Below, piece by piece: positions 1 through 11,595 of a stretch of DNA of 64,000 bases. The DNA comes from Akebia trifoliata (Eukaryota > Streptophyta > Magnoliopsida > Ranunculales > Lardizabalaceae), in assembly GCA_017979445.1 (NCBI GenBank), contig CM030711.1, forward strand, positions 13,714,422 to 13,778,421. Direction: 5' to 3'. Positions within the stretch are counted from its first letter, which is position 1. The number at the start of each line of letters is the position of its first letter. The notes beneath the pieces were generated by a model. It ran no database searches. It was not told where the DNA came from and saw only the letters and a program-made list of their open reading frames with translations. The translations under genes and the position numbers were made by a program.

Positions 1-322
1 TGACATAAACTCAGTCCTGCTAAGCTACAGGCTTGCTCCTATGTGAAGTACCACAGTTAAACAACATAGAGGAACTGGTTCTTTCTATTTCCACTTATAG
101 TGCAAATAGGGAGATTTTCTAACTTCAAATAATTCAGTTGAAGTTTGGTGGCCTCTAGAAGAAAAATGTGGTCTTATTCTTGAAACTGGAGTCAGCAAAT
201 CAATTTAAAATTTCAAATAAAATAGTACTTTTCAGCTTGCTGTAGTCCTAACAAAACCAGAACATAGATATTGCAGCAAAAGAGATGCACATAGATTATT
301 TACTAACAGCACAATAACATAC

Positions 323-1571
323 CAGAAGGTTTTGGGGTTTGATGTCTCTATGGCACACTCCAACACTACCATGAATGTAAGCCAACGCTCTACATATCTA
401 CCAATTATCAGCGCAATATTAGAATCACGCAATGAAATGTTTTCAGTAGAAAGATGTAAATAGTCGAGAAAATTTAGTGAGCTCCTAGAGCATTACTTGA
501 TAAGTATAAAGCTTAACATAGATTAGCGGCATCCGTTGGTTCATCTTGTTGTAATGTTTGATCACACGGTGAGCAGTCTCAGGTACATACTCAAGTACCA
601 AATTAAGATAAAGCTCATCTTTTTCAGTTGTTGAAAAGAAGCAGTGTTTCAGGGACACAACATTCGGGTGGTCTAGAAGACGCATCGTTTGCAGCTCTCG
701 GTTCTTGTATCTCTTGTCTTGAAGAACCTTTTTTATTGCAACAGTTTCACCTGTCTCTAAGCATTTGGCCTGGATAACATCAAACAAACAGGGAAAACAA
801 ATTAAATGCATTATCCCAACCTTTAATCAATTAAAGTATAGAATCGGACATGGTCCAATTTAAATGCACTATGAGCATACAAATAAATTACTGATTATAC
901 AAAGGATGAACTTACCTGGAACACAATTCCAAATGATCCTTGCCCGACAGCACGCTCAGCCATGTAGCTTATTGTCTACATTCAAATTTGTAACTTTTAC
1001 TGTAAGAAACTACATTCGGATACTAATGTATGAAAAAAGAAAAAGAAATATTCTGGATCACCATGAACAAATATACTAAAACTACTTGGTTGCAACTCAA
1101 TACACTCAACATGATTTGCATGAAAACATAAACCATCATGAATTATATGATCATAAAAAAAATCATATAGGAAAAGCATTTCCTAGCTTTACCTGCTTTG
1201 GCTGGCCATTTCGACCACCAATAGTTGTAACAATTATATGACCTGTCTCTGTTCCATTCCCATCAACCACAGTTGCTTCCATTTCCTGCAAAGCATAAAG
1301 ATAGATTATATGAAGCTGGTAGTAAATAATATCCATGGAATAAATCGTAAGAAATAAACAACTCTTTTGATCAGAAAACAAAATGAAAATTTTATTTTAA
1401 AGTAAGGAAGCCAAACAAAAGTACAAATAGAATAAAGAATTAAACAATGGAATCTACCTTGTCATCCCTTATTTTCATGTCATTCATTTCCTCAGGTAAC
1501 CTATCAACACCGAAATTATTGACACTAGGTTCTCTCAGTCCAGGAGCAGGCCCCATGCTCAATGAAGCCAT
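323..1571 (-). CDS. Shaggy-like protein kinase (GSK3 family), 5' coding exons; gene continues off the left edge
   Basis: Cytosolic/nuclear Ser/Thr kinase of the plant GSK3/shaggy family, which phosphorylates primed substrates in brassinosteroid and stress signalling. Five coding exons are visible in reverse: 1458-1571 (38 codons, starting [12 protein letters not shown]), 1193-1285 (31), 916-975 (20), 497-769 (91) and 323-397 (25). All are phase 0 with GT-AG borders. Over these 205 residues I see the glycine loop GQGSFG (80-85), VAIKK with catalytic Lys102, [20 protein letters not shown] with alpha-C Glu114 and the primed-phosphate Arg109 in KRYKNRE, and the catalytic loop [10 protein letters not shown] with Asp198. 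The next exon (the DFG segment) would lie left of position 1; 1-322 reads as intron. The start is the first ATG of exon 1 and matches the short N-terminus usual in plant shaggy kinases. The N-terminus [12 protein letters not shown] and [21 protein letters not shown] resemble Arabidopsis group I (ASK alpha/gamma type). Membership is certain; the exact paralogue is not. Confidence 0.95.
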
Positions 1572-1625
1572 TTTCCAAAAATAGAAATTTGTGCTTGATC
1601 CAGCACCTTGTTTGTTTAACCTTAC
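1572..1625 (-). other. 5'UTR exon segment of the shaggy-like kinase gene
   Basis: On the minus strand a pyrimidine-rich stretch ending TTTCCTGCAG (AG at 1627-1626) precedes 54 bases that run without an ATG into the start codon at 1571-1569. This looks like the 3' end of a leader intron. Inferred from splice-site appearance only. Confidence 0.5.
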
Positions 1626-1981
1626 CTGCAGGAAACAGAATGAAAATAATGACCTCCATGCAGATGAAACAATAAAAAGGCTGTTTATGTCACATTTTTA
1701 CTGCAATGTGAGAAGACCATGGCACGGAAACGAAGCAATTCAACAAAGTAAAGGTGAAACTACAATAAACTGCTCAAGAAATCATCTGATGGACTAAAAC
1801 ATGGAAGTCCAACTAGTATAAAGGTGCAGCAATCCATGGAAACGTCAAAGAATTTATCTAGATGGGGTTACAGAAGTTTGTAATTGTAGTCCACCAAGCT
1901 TCATCATTACCCACTTAAGCCAGATTAGAATGGACCTCCAAAATAGTTCGTGATTGACTGGAATTTTATTTTTCCTGGTCC

Positions 1982-2293
1982 TGTTGTAGTTTGTGGAGCC
2001 TGATAGTATTGGTCAACAAGGAGGTACTGTAAATCAAGCCACGTTTTCATGCTGATCGACAAGGAGGTACTGTAAATCAAGCCATGTTTTCATAATTTCA
2101 CTATTATAGTAAGGTTTCCTGGGGTATTTATATTTCTCGTTTTTGGTGAAAGGGTGTAATCTATAACTGTGAGTTTTCTCTTCATAGTGGAATCAGTGTG
2201 ATCCGGAACCACGTAAAATTCTGTGTTTCTGTCCGTGATTTGTGTTTTGTTTCGATTCGTTTTTTGATTCGATTGTTCCTCTTTTTCTCAACA
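1982..2293 (+). mobile_element. Probable solo LTR of a Ty1/copia retrotransposon
   Basis: The segment begins TGTTG and ends CTCAACA, i.e. TG...CA. Its right half (about 2110-2293) has the look of a copia LTR 3' end: a CATAGTGG segment, GGAACCACGTAAAATTCTG, then T-rich sequence before TTCTCAACA. Flanks GGTCC (left) and GTTCC (right) would be a 5-bp duplication with one change. No PBS or internal domain follows. It lies inside the kinase leader intron and contains a short internal duplication (GACAAGGAGGTACTGTAAAT twice, near 2015 and 2060). Confidence 0.4.
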
Positions 2294-3489
2294 GTTCCCA
2301 CCCTACAGAGTGACTGTGGACTAAGGTGACATAAGATCAGTGTAGAAGGGAGGGGGGAAAGGACAAGTCCTTCCCAAGTTGCACCTTTATTTCAATAAAA
2401 GGACCCACATTGGTGTCCTGAAGTTGTCAGCAGTATCTGAAAAGATTCATAATTTGTGCATCTTTTTTTGGTAGGTATGCTGGACTAGCATCCACCATCT
2501 CAAAGTTGCTTTGCAATATGTCAACCAACAGAATTATGGGATCAAGGCCCTGTGCATCTACAACTACTCAAATAATTATAAGTCAAATGAAGAGTATCTA
2601 TGAAGCAATATATAAGTTCCATGAACGAAGCTCCCAAAAGTTTAATCATTAAAAATCCAAAACATTAGACTCAATACGACCTAAATGCAGGATTCATTGC
2701 AATCCCAATCATAATAATATACATCTTACAATTCTAAAACTTACTCCAACATATTTAAATAAAAGGCAGTAGTTGATCCCCAACCATCCATTTGTACAAA
2801 CTTTGAAAAAATATAATTGAGAAATAGTGATCCTGTTTCTAAGTAAATACTTCAATGTATACATCATAGTAACTGGATTAATGTCAAAGAACCAGAGAAA
2901 ATTATTACAAGATCAACGTTCTTAAATGCATCACAAAGCATTTTTTTCTTTCTCAACCACCATCAAATCCTTATCCCAAAAATTTGGATCAGCTGAACAA
3001 CCTCTTCCCCATTTCAATTCTGTCTAAAACCAAGTCTTTTGTTAGTTCAAGTGTTCATATCCGCTCCCATTACCTCAAAAAAATGCCCTTTTTAGTCTTT
3101 GCTTTAATTATATTAGAACCTTCAACATGCACATTCCCTCTAACTGGGCCTTATTATATTGGTCATCATTAGAAGTGACCAAACCATCTCAATCGACTTT
3201 TACTTAGTTTATCATCAATTGGGGCTACTCCTACAATTTCACTAAAGATTCAATCCTTTAATTTTATTTTTCTGAGTCTCTCCACTCATCCAGCTCAATA
3301 CCATCTTCTCTGCTACACTAACTATATAAATATGTTTCTTGATTACCCAACACTAAGCTCCATAAAGCATAACCTATCTTAATGCAGTCCATCGAGGTAA
3401 AAATATGGACCTCGTTAATGTTTCACAATTCACCCCCAACAATCACGATTTAAAGAGAAGCAATAATCAAATACACACTAAATCACAGA
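2294..3489. other. Kinase leader intron, no gene seen
   Basis: AT-rich sequence with many stops in all frames; no exon, RNA gene or transposon end recognised. Inferred to be intronic from the position between the candidate leader exon at 6506-6590 and exon 1. Confidence 0.5.
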
Positions 3490-5395
3490 GAGAAGATAGC
3501 ACACTAACTTTTTATAAGGTTCACTTTCTAAAAAGATGATAATGCCCCAAGATCATTGGAGTCAATTCATTAAAAATATCGCATATTACAATTTTATTGC
3601 CCAAGAATTACCCCTAAAAAGCCACCCCTTTCTTTATAAGCTTGTCCCTATTTGTAATGAGATAAGGTAGGTAAAGTGTCATGTCTAAGACCATATAGTG
3701 ATCATTCAAGGGTCTTGTCAAAACTATGCTTGTAGTAGGTGAGATGTCACCTCAATTGAGTCAATTCATCACCAATGCCTCCAATGGTTAAATGCTGACT
3801 CAGCTGGTCATCTCATATTTTAATCAAACTTTGAACTTTGGATTCCTGTATAGAAGCAAGAAGTCTCCCACTAAAGACAAATGTTTGAACTTTATGAAGT
3901 TGACTCGGGTCTTCTTATCTTGTTACTGCGATTTGGGTTGCTTTATTATCGAGCCTATATTGTATCTTTAGGTGTTGCATGTCTGTTATAAATTAAGTGT
4001 AATTTATTATCCCCACACAACCCCTTTTCGATAGTGGATCACAATCACGGTCTACAATATTGATTCACTTTCTTGGGCAACTATTGTCAGTAACAAGGTA
4101 CAATACCATCCCATTTCTTGAAATGGAACGCTAAGATCAAATCCCTGTCTTGTTTCTAGATTCTATATACGGAATGTGGAGGTACAATCCCATCTCAAGT
4201 ATTGATTTTAAATATGGGGATGCTAAGATATGTTGTCCATCCCTAGTATGGATTCCAAAGAGGGGTGCTAGGGTATGATCTCCATCCTGGTACAAATTTT
4301 GGAGATGGGGCAATAAGATATGTTTTCCATCCCGAATATGAAGATGTGGTGCTAAGGTACAATTCCCATCATAAGTACAGATTTCAGGTGGTGCTAAGGT
4401 ACAATTCCCATCATAAGTACAGATTTCAGGTGGCGCTAAGATACATGCCCATCCTGAGTATGAATTCTGAGATGGGGTGATAATGCAAGGTCCTCATACC
4501 GCCTATGGATTTAGAAAAAGGGACAATAAGATACATTCTCCATCCCCAAGTATGGATTCCGACAATGGGATGCTAAGGTATGGTTCCCATCTTGAGATGA
4601 ATTCTGAGATGGGGTGATAATGCAAGGTCCTCATCCCGCCAATGGATTTAGAGAAAGGAACACTAAGATACATTCTCCATCACCGAGTATGGATTCCGAC
4701 AATGGGATGCTAAGGTACAATTCCCATCTTGAGTACAAATTTATGAAGACAGGGTGCTAAGGTACAATCCCCATCTTGCACACAAATTTCGGAGATGGGC
4801 CACTAGGATGTGATCCCCATTTCATTTCTGAAGATGGGAAGCTACGTCATTTGTTTCTAGAATTATAATGGATTTCTATTTGAATAAATTATACCTAAAC
4901 AAGACCCAATAGTGGATAGACCTGATCCGATCGCAAGATCTAAAAAACAAAATTCAAGTCAACTTCTCAAAACTTAAAGATCTAAGTATCTAATCCTAGT
5001 CGAGAGGATACCTAACACCTGGTCGGAAGACTACCTAGTCAGTAGTCACTAGTTGGGAGTTGAACCAATCAAAGCATGATTCATAACTTATCTCAAATGT
5101 AGTGAAATCCCATCTACTACCAGCATTCTTAAGACAAAAACATTGAATGACCAAATTATAGTCTTAGATAGGAAACTTCACCTACCTAATCTCATTATAA
5201 ATAGAGACAAGATCATAATGAAATGATAACTTTAAAGGATTTTGGTGCAATAAAAATTAAATATATAACATGCGACATTTATAGTGAATTGACTTCAAAG
5301 AACCCAATGATGTAGTCGTTGTTTTAAGCAACTTATCCACCATAACCATCCAACTCGTAAGTCTATGTGAAAAATCATCACTAATCTTTCCATCC
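3490..5395. mobile_element. Fold-back element with about 500-bp inverted arms around a minisatellite
   Basis: The left arm (about 3490-4020) and right arm (about 4868-5395) are diverged inverted copies. Matching landmarks are 'gagtcaattca' (3557) with the reverse of 'tgaattgactt' (5285); 'tttgtaatgagataaggtaggt' with the reverse of 'acctaatctcattataaat' near 5190; 'gaagttgactcg' (3895) with the reverse of 'caagtcaacttctc' (4955); and 'agtgtaatttatt' (3996) with the reverse of 'aataaattatacct' (4883). Between the arms is a tandem-repeat core. No coding region is seen. The outer ends are not sharply defined, so the limits are approximate. Confidence 0.6.
4060..4855. repeat. Degenerate 42-46-bp minisatellite, with a 42-bp exact duplication and longer higher-order repeats
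   Basis: Each monomer is built on the pattern 'gctaaggtacaattcccatc...gtatgaattt...gatgggg'. Two adjacent 42-bp units at 4347-4430 are essentially identical. A longer block of about 138 bp, containing 'gataatgcaaggtcctcat' and 'ggattccgacaatgggatgc', occurs twice, starting near 4476 and 4615. A short open frame across this region only reflects the repeat. Confidence 0.85.
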
Positions 5396-6505
5396 TAATG
5401 ATAATAGAATCAAGGTAATGAAAATGCCGGCTTCAAGGTATTTCTTATATGAAAACAAGCCCTTATCCAAATACTTGGGGTCAACTACATGAATCTTGGT
5501 CCTCCATTCCACTTTGCCCAAAACCAAGTCTTCCATTATTAGAGTAAGATCAGTTCTTTTTTACCATCAATTTTATCAGCAAGCTATATGTCATTACTAA
5601 AGTTTCATTTCATATACTCCTAGTGATACTTATTCTATAACTTGGCTCCAAATATCCAAGATTTCAGTCTTGATTCCCAGTTTTAATGTTAAATATCACG
5701 AACCTATCTACAAGAAACTGATAATACAAACTCAAAATTCCTCATATATCCAATGCAATCCTTTACCAACTCAGATTTGCAGATCTATCTGCCTCAGATC
5801 ATGATAATAAGTTCAATAAAAAATCCATCATTTCTGAAACAAACTTACAGGCCAAACATTATTATTTGGTATGCTAATGCTTCTGGAAACATGGAAAACC
5901 AACAAAAAAACAAACTAAAGAGCGTAAAGCTTACGAAACCAACATAAAGAACCAGTTTAACAAATCTTTCGAACAAAACACGCGCAAAAAGAGATATGCC
6001 GGGGGATCAAAATGTAAAAAACCCTAAAATAGAACAACATAATTCTTAGAAACCATAAAAAAAAAGCCATTTTCCCAAAATCTCAACCGCAGAATTTCTA
6101 TAAATAGCTTAATAAGTAGATAAAGGGACAAACTCAACCAAATTATATCCAAAAATAACAAAAAGAGCTAAAAAAAATCCAACGATCTCGCTTATCAAAC
6201 TGAGAAATCAAGACAAAGCGTATGACACCACCATAAACACAAAGATTTATGCACCAAAAACCAACGAAACAAAACAGATCGAGCAAAACACAACTCCTCG
6301 TGATCCTTCAGAAATTACACAATCAAATCTAACAGAAATAAACATGAAAATGAATTGTTCTTAAATAAGAAAGATTATTAATGAAAATTATACCGATCTG
6401 ATCAGGATTTTTCGGACATCAACTCCTCATGATCCTTCAGAAATTCAACGGCTCTAACAGAAACATGATCGAAAGACGAACCACTAGAGCGTTCCTGATA
6501 CTCAC
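5396..6505. other. Kinase leader intron, distal part; small duplication
   Basis: AT-rich, no gene seen. 'gatccttcagaaatt' followed by a related stretch with 'ctaacagaaa' occurs at about 6301 and again at about 6430, a local duplication next to the candidate leader exon. Confidence 0.45.
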
Positions 6506-6590
6506 CTCCCTTAGATCGAGAGAGAGATCTCAGCTTTGATTTGCTTTCTTTTAGAGATTCGGAGATATGTTGTTGATGACAGTCAAAGCA
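6506..6590 (-). other. Candidate first 5'UTR exon of the shaggy-like kinase gene
   Basis: On the minus strand a CT-rich leader-like segment (containing ATCTCTCTCTCGATC) ends in GGGAG followed by GTGAGT, a good donor at 6505-6504. A TATA-like sequence lies 25-35 bp upstream. Joining this donor to the acceptor at 1627-1626 gives a leader intron of about 4.9 kb. RNA evidence would be needed; other noncoding exons could exist. Confidence 0.4.
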
Positions 6591-6614
6591 AAGGAAAGCC
6601 TTATCATATTTGTG

Positions 6615-6624
6615 TTTTTTATAT
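6615..6624 (-). promoter_or_regulatory. TATA-like element upstream of the kinase leader
   Basis: Reads ATATAAAAAA on the minus strand, about 25-35 bp before the CT-rich leader at 6590-6506. Confidence 0.4.
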
Positions 6625-7404
6625 CAAATAGATAATTAAAGGATGGACAACACAATCCTCAAACGAGGGTTGAGACGACAATTAACTATCCCTAGGAAAA
6701 TCAATGTTCATCCACCCATTTGGGCAGAATTTGTCCATTACTGTACATCAAACGCGGTTTGAGGTTAGAAAAGTTCATTATTAAATATAAAAGCTTACTT
6801 TTTGACCGGTCAAAGTTCAAAGCTGCCTTTAGTTTTCCCTGTTAGTAAAATTTTATTCGAACCTGTGAATATTCTCTCACATCTTTTTCTCTCGAAGACT
6901 GTGCACTTGAAAAGGCTTTATTAATGTACGTATTTTACTGTATTTTTAAAAATTATTTGAAAGTCCCTAATTTATTAAATAAAATTTTCACAGCTGGCTA
7001 TAATGGTCTTCCCGCGCATTTTGCCGCATTGGAAGACTGGAATTCAGATGTTTATTGTCATATTTATTACTTTATTACAATATTTTTCGTATTAAACGGT
7101 CTAACATCTTATATGACTTGTCAGAGCAGTCCGACTTTCAAGTTTCGGTAAAAGCCTCTACACGCATGACACGTGGTTTTTTAAAATTTTTCTCTCTTAT
7201 TTTTTCATTAATATTTGAAATAACTTTTAAATATGACACGTGTAATTCAAAGGAAAGGGTTATACCGAAATTTTGAAGCGGACTTGCCTACTTCAAAGTT
7301 TTTTCCTGTCCCGAGAGTAACATGGTTTCAAAACTTGGTTTGCTATCTTGTATGGTTCATACTTCTTAGACGAGATTGAGTAAGTTAGCTAATTTCGTAC
7401 GTTA
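6625..7404. other. AT-rich intergenic spacer
   Basis: No gene or RNA recognised. ORFs here are short and overlapping with no family resemblance. Confidence 0.5.
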
Positions 7405-7635
7405 TCATGGTTTTTAAATTCATCCAAGATCAAGATGTATTGTTTGAGTTAACTCGATATTAGAATTGAATGAGATCAACTCACAAAATCATTTTTTAAT
7501 CAAGATTTACGAGTCATAATTTAATTTATTAATTTATCTCACAAGATATCTTAAGTATATCAAAAAACTCATTCGAGACGACTCGATATCGAAGTTGAAC
7601 AAGACGAGACAAAATACCAAATTTAAAAACCATGA
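7405..7635. mobile_element. Short MITE with 17-bp terminal inverted repeats
   Basis: Begins ATCATGGTTTTTAAATT and ends with its exact reverse complement, AATTTAAAAACCATGAT. Flanking GTTA occurs on both sides (before 'tcatgg' and after 'catgat'), suggesting a 3-4-bp duplication. The interior is AT-rich and noncoding. The family is not recognised. Confidence 0.5.
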
Positions 7636-9142
7636 TGTTATAAATCATTTAACTCGTGCATGGACGAGATCAAATTGTCTCAGACAAGTAAACTCATTTT
7701 GGACTATCTAAATTATTTAACTCCAATTCACATTATTTATTTATATATGCATTAATTATAATTTTTTTTATAAAATAAAGTAGATTAAAAAATGTTTAGT
7801 CATAAAATCATGATTTTTTTAGATGATAAATATTTAAATATAAAAAAAAATTTATTTTAATTAAAATATACAAAATCGTGATTGACTTGGACGAGTTTTA
7901 CGAGTCCATTCTCACCACCTTTCATGCCTTTCAAAGAGAATTATTGTTGGCAACCCAACTTTTACTTATTACACCATAACTTTTTAAAGTAGTTATCACA
8001 TCCTAATTAATTATTAAAACACATTATTCAAATATTAAAAAGATTGGTTCAAATCAATGTTTTAAAAATCGGATCAAATCGATGATTTGATTTGGTCGAG
8101 TCCGATCAGATTTTTTTAGAATTATCGATCTGATTTATTAGGAACTAGAATGCAATTGGGAACCATCGATTTTTTATAAAAATTGGACTCGACGATTATT
8201 ATGCAACATCGGTCGATAGCATTAAAAGCCAATTCCTTAATAACAATTCAACCAACCCTTTTTTAGTATGGGATGGTGTGTTGATTTGTAATCATTCTTT
8301 TTTCATATGATATTAGTTATAGAAACCTTTTAATTATTAAAGTCTTAAACATGTAAGAAGCTATAAATTATTAATTTATTAAGGGTTTAATAAAAATCTT
8401 AAAATAAATTTAAAAAATTGATTTCTTTTAGCATCAATCGAAAATAATGTATTTGAGCAAAATGACCATTAGTAAGAATTAAAATCTTATTCATTGAGTA
8501 AGGAAATTGTTTCTAAAAAAAATTCATTTCAGGTATAGTCTGTTTCTCAAATATAGAAATTTTAATTTAGGAACATTTTCCCTACTAAATTTGTAAGAAT
8601 TCAAATCTTATTAAGAGTCTTTGAGCACAAAGAATCATCAAATTAGATATCCTACACAACCGTCCTTAAGATTTCATGGAAAAACTAAGATAAAACAATA
8701 AAAATTCAAAATATATTTTTTTTTGGTTTTGATCCAAGTTTTTGAAATAGATGGCTATTGAATTCTGACCGAACTCTTAAGTTTAAAATTAAAATTTAAC
8801 GGTGAAAAGTAACTTCTTCTTTTTTATTATTTTTTTCTTAATTAATATTTAAGTTTATAGAATTTTTTCTTCCACATCCCTGTGGCATCAGATCATGTAT
8901 GAAGATGTCACAAAGTGAGACCTTAGAAAGATTTGAAATCTTATTAAGTTAGTAAGACTATACTCACACCTTCTTTCTTTAACATATTGGTAAGGAGAGA
9001 GAAACAGTTGAGAAAAATAATCGCAAACAAAGTTAAGATCAGATTAACTAGGGTTAGTATATGGTTAAATGAAACCACATGACACATTTCTATTGATGCA
9101 GTCCAAGTTGAGTCTGGTCCTTCAATCCATGCAACCTCTTTC
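7636..9142. other. AT-rich spacer, with a MITE end at 7938-7975
   Basis: No gene seen. 'ttggcaacccaacttttacttattacacc' at about 7948-7976 matches one end of the MITE at 49289-49403. A diverged repeat at about 8760-8930 ('aaaatttaacggtgaaaa', then 'ccacatccctgtggcatcag') resembles 12170-12290. Confidence 0.45.
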
Positions 9143-9143
9143 C

Positions 9144-9178
<35 letters not shown>
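9143..9178. repeat. (TA)n microsatellite flanking a fold-back MITE
   Basis: About 36 bp of alternating T and A next to the element starting at 9179. Similar runs separate most of the MITEs that follow. Confidence 0.9.
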
Positions 9179-9559
9179 GGGAAATGTTCAGCACCCTAAG
9201 TTTTACCACACACTTTAACAAACGTTTTTTGTCCTACATGGGTTAGAAGTTTTGGAATGAGCTGATTTTTGGTGAGGATGATCTCTATGATTAGAAGATC
9301 ATCCTCCCCAAAAATCAGCCCATTCCGAAATGTTTAGCCCCATGTTTACACGTTGAAAAATCGTGGACCGTCCATTTTTTGTAAATCAATTTTGATGGGG
9401 TTAGAAGTTTTGGAATGAGCTGATTTTTGGTGAGGATGATCTCCTCACCATAGAGATCATCCTCACCAAAAATCAGCTCATTCCGAAACTTCTAACCCAT
9501 GTAAGACAAAACGCGTTTGTTAAAGTGTGTGGTAAAACTAAGGGTGGCGAACGGGACCC
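9179..9559. mobile_element. Fold-back MITE, end-type A (copy 1)
   Basis: Starts GGGAAATGTTCAGCACCC and ends with the near inverse (...GGGTGGCGAACGGGACCC). Outer arms carry 'ttttaccacacactttaaca'. Inside are two hairpins made from 'gttagaagttttggaatg', 'agctgatttttggtgagg' and 'atgatctc' and their inverses, separated by a spacer with 'gtggaccgtccattttttgt'. Flanked on both sides by (TA)n; noncoding. Confidence 0.8.
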
Positions 9560-9587
9560 TATATATATATATATATATATATAATAT

Positions 9588-9995
9588 GGGGGCGGTTCAA
9601 GGGCCATCTGAGAAACCGTCTAAGAAAACTTTCGTTTTTCAAATAAGGGTTAGAGGTTTTGGATTGAGCTGATTTTTTGCAAGGATGGTCACTATGATGA
9701 GAAGATCATCCTCACAAAAAATCAGCTCAATCAGAAACTTGTAAATCCATCAAAAGTGATTTACAAATTAGTGATAAAAAGTGGTAAAAAATCGACGGTC
9801 CACATTCTAAATCACTTTTAACGGGGTTAGAAGTTTCAGATTGAGCTGATTTTTTTTTTGGATGATCTTCCCATCATAGAGATCATCCTCACAAAAAATC
9901 AGCTCAATCCAAAATTTCTAACCCATATTTTAAAATTTTATTTACCGTCGAAAGTTTTCTTAGACGGTTTCTCAGACGGCCCTTGAACCTGACCC
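9588..9995. mobile_element. Fold-back MITE, end-type B
   Basis: Starts GGGGCGGTTCAAGGGCC and ends with the inverse of GGGTCAGGTTCAAGGGCC. Arms contain 'gaaaccgtctaagaaaactt' and its inverse. The same two-hairpin core as type A is present ('agctgattttttgcaagga' form). Flanked by (TA)n. Confidence 0.75.
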
Positions 9996-10032
9996 TATAT
10001 ATATATAGATATATATATATATATATATATAT

Positions 10033-10411
10033 GGAAATGTTCAGCACCCTAAGTTTTACCACACACTTTAACAAACGTTTTTTTGTCCTATATAGGTTAG
10101 AAGTTTTGGAATGGGCTGATTTTTGGTGAGGATGATCTCTATGATTAGAAGATCATCCTCCCCAAAAATCAGCCCACTCCGAAATGTTTAGCCCCGTGTT
10201 TACAAGTTGAAAAATCGTGGACCGTCCATTTTTTGTAAATCATTTTTGATGGGGTTAGAAGTTTTGGAATGAGCTGATTTTTGGTGAGGATGATCTCCTC
10301 ACCATAGAGATCATCCTCACCAAAAATCAGCCCATTCCGAAACTTCTAACCCATGTAGGACAAAACGCATTTGTTAAAGTGTGTGGTAAAACTTAGGGTG
10401 CCGATGGGTCG
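10033..10411. mobile_element. Fold-back MITE, end-type A (copy 2)
   Basis: Starts GGAAATGTTCAGCACCC with type-A arms and the two-hairpin core. The right end is abutted directly by the type-C element with no (TA)n between, unlike the other junctions. Confidence 0.75.
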
Positions 10412-10772
10412 GGTTCCGTAGACTCACATTGCGACACACCGTTTTGTCTTATATGGGCAAAAATGTTTGGAATGGGCTGATTTTTTGTGAGGACGATCTC
10501 TATGATGAGGAGATCATCCTTGCCAAAAATCAGCTCATTATTAAACCTCTAGCCCCATGTTTTCAAGTTGAAAAATTTTAGACCGTCCAATTCTTGTAAA
10601 TCAATTTTGATGGGGTTAGAAGTTTTGGAATTGGATGATTTTTTGCCAGGATGATCCCCTCATCACAGAGATCATCCTCACAAAAAATCAGCTCATTCCA
10701 AATATTTTTGCCCATATAAGACAAAATGGTGTGTCGCAATGTGAGTCGTAATAGGGTCGTAATAACGCTGTT
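10412..10772. mobile_element. Fold-back MITE, end-type C
   Basis: Arms contain GACTCACATTGCGACACACC and 'ttttgtcttatatgggcaaa' with their inverses at the right end (about 10700-10748). The interior is the shared 'ggaatgggctgattttttg...gatgatctc' two-hairpin core. The right side runs into (TA)n; the exact left boundary with the preceding element is uncertain. Confidence 0.65.
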
Positions 10773-10787
10773 CATATATATATATAT

Positions 10788-11168
10788 GGGAAATGTTCAG
10801 CACCCTAAGTTTTACCACACACTTTAACAAACGTTTTTTGTCCTACATGAGTTAGAAGTTTTGGAATGGGCTGATTTTTGGTGAGGATGATCTCTATGAT
10901 TAGAAGATCATCCCCCCAAAAATCAGCCCATTCCGAAATGTTTAGCCCCATGTTTACAACGTTGAAAAATCGTGGACCATCCATTTTTTGTAAATCATTT
11001 TTGATGGGGGTTAGAAGTTTTGGAATGAGCTGATTTTTGGTGAGGATGATCTCCTCATCACAGAGATCATCCTCACCAAAAATCAGCCCATTCCAAAACT
11101 TCTAACCCATGTAGGACAAAACACGTTTGTTAAAGTGTGTGGTAAAGCTTAGGGTGCTGAACGGGACC
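10788..11168. mobile_element. Fold-back MITE, end-type A (copy 3)
   Basis: Same ends, arms and two-hairpin core as the type-A copy at 9179; flanked by (TA)n on both sides. Confidence 0.8.
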
Positions 11169-11191
11169 CTAATATATATATATATATATAT

Positions 11192-11571
11192 GGAAATGTT
11201 CAGCACCCTAAGCTTTACCACACACTTTAACAAATGTTTTTTGTCCTACATGGGTTAGAAGTTTTGGAATGAGCTGATTTTTGGTGAGGATGATCTCTAT
11301 GATTAGAAGATCATCCTCCCCAAAAATCAGCCCATTCCGAAATGTTTAGCCCCATGTTTACACGTTGAAAAATCGTGGACCGTCCATTTTTTGTAAATCA
11401 ATTTTGATGGGGTTAGAAGTTTTGGAATGAGCTGATTTTTGGTGAAGATGATCTCCTCACCATAGAGATCATCCTCACCAAAAATCAGCTCATTCCGAAA
11501 CTTCTAACCCATGTAAGACAAAACGCGTTTGTTAAAGTGTGTGGTAAAACTTAGGGTGCCGAACGGGACCC
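11192..11571. mobile_element. Fold-back MITE, end-type A (copy 4)
   Basis: Type-A ends and core; by eye it is the copy closest to the one at 9179-9559. Flanked by (TA)n. Confidence 0.8.
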
Positions 11572-11595
11572 ATATATATATATATATATATATAT

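Noticed and set aside
4265..4480. Open frame with two identical 14-residue repeats
   Set aside because: It is the translation of the 42-bp minisatellite; no start context, and neighbouring monomers do not stay in frame.
10578..10775. 65-codon minus-strand frame
   Set aside because: Falls entirely within a fold-back MITE and simply reads one hairpin arm.
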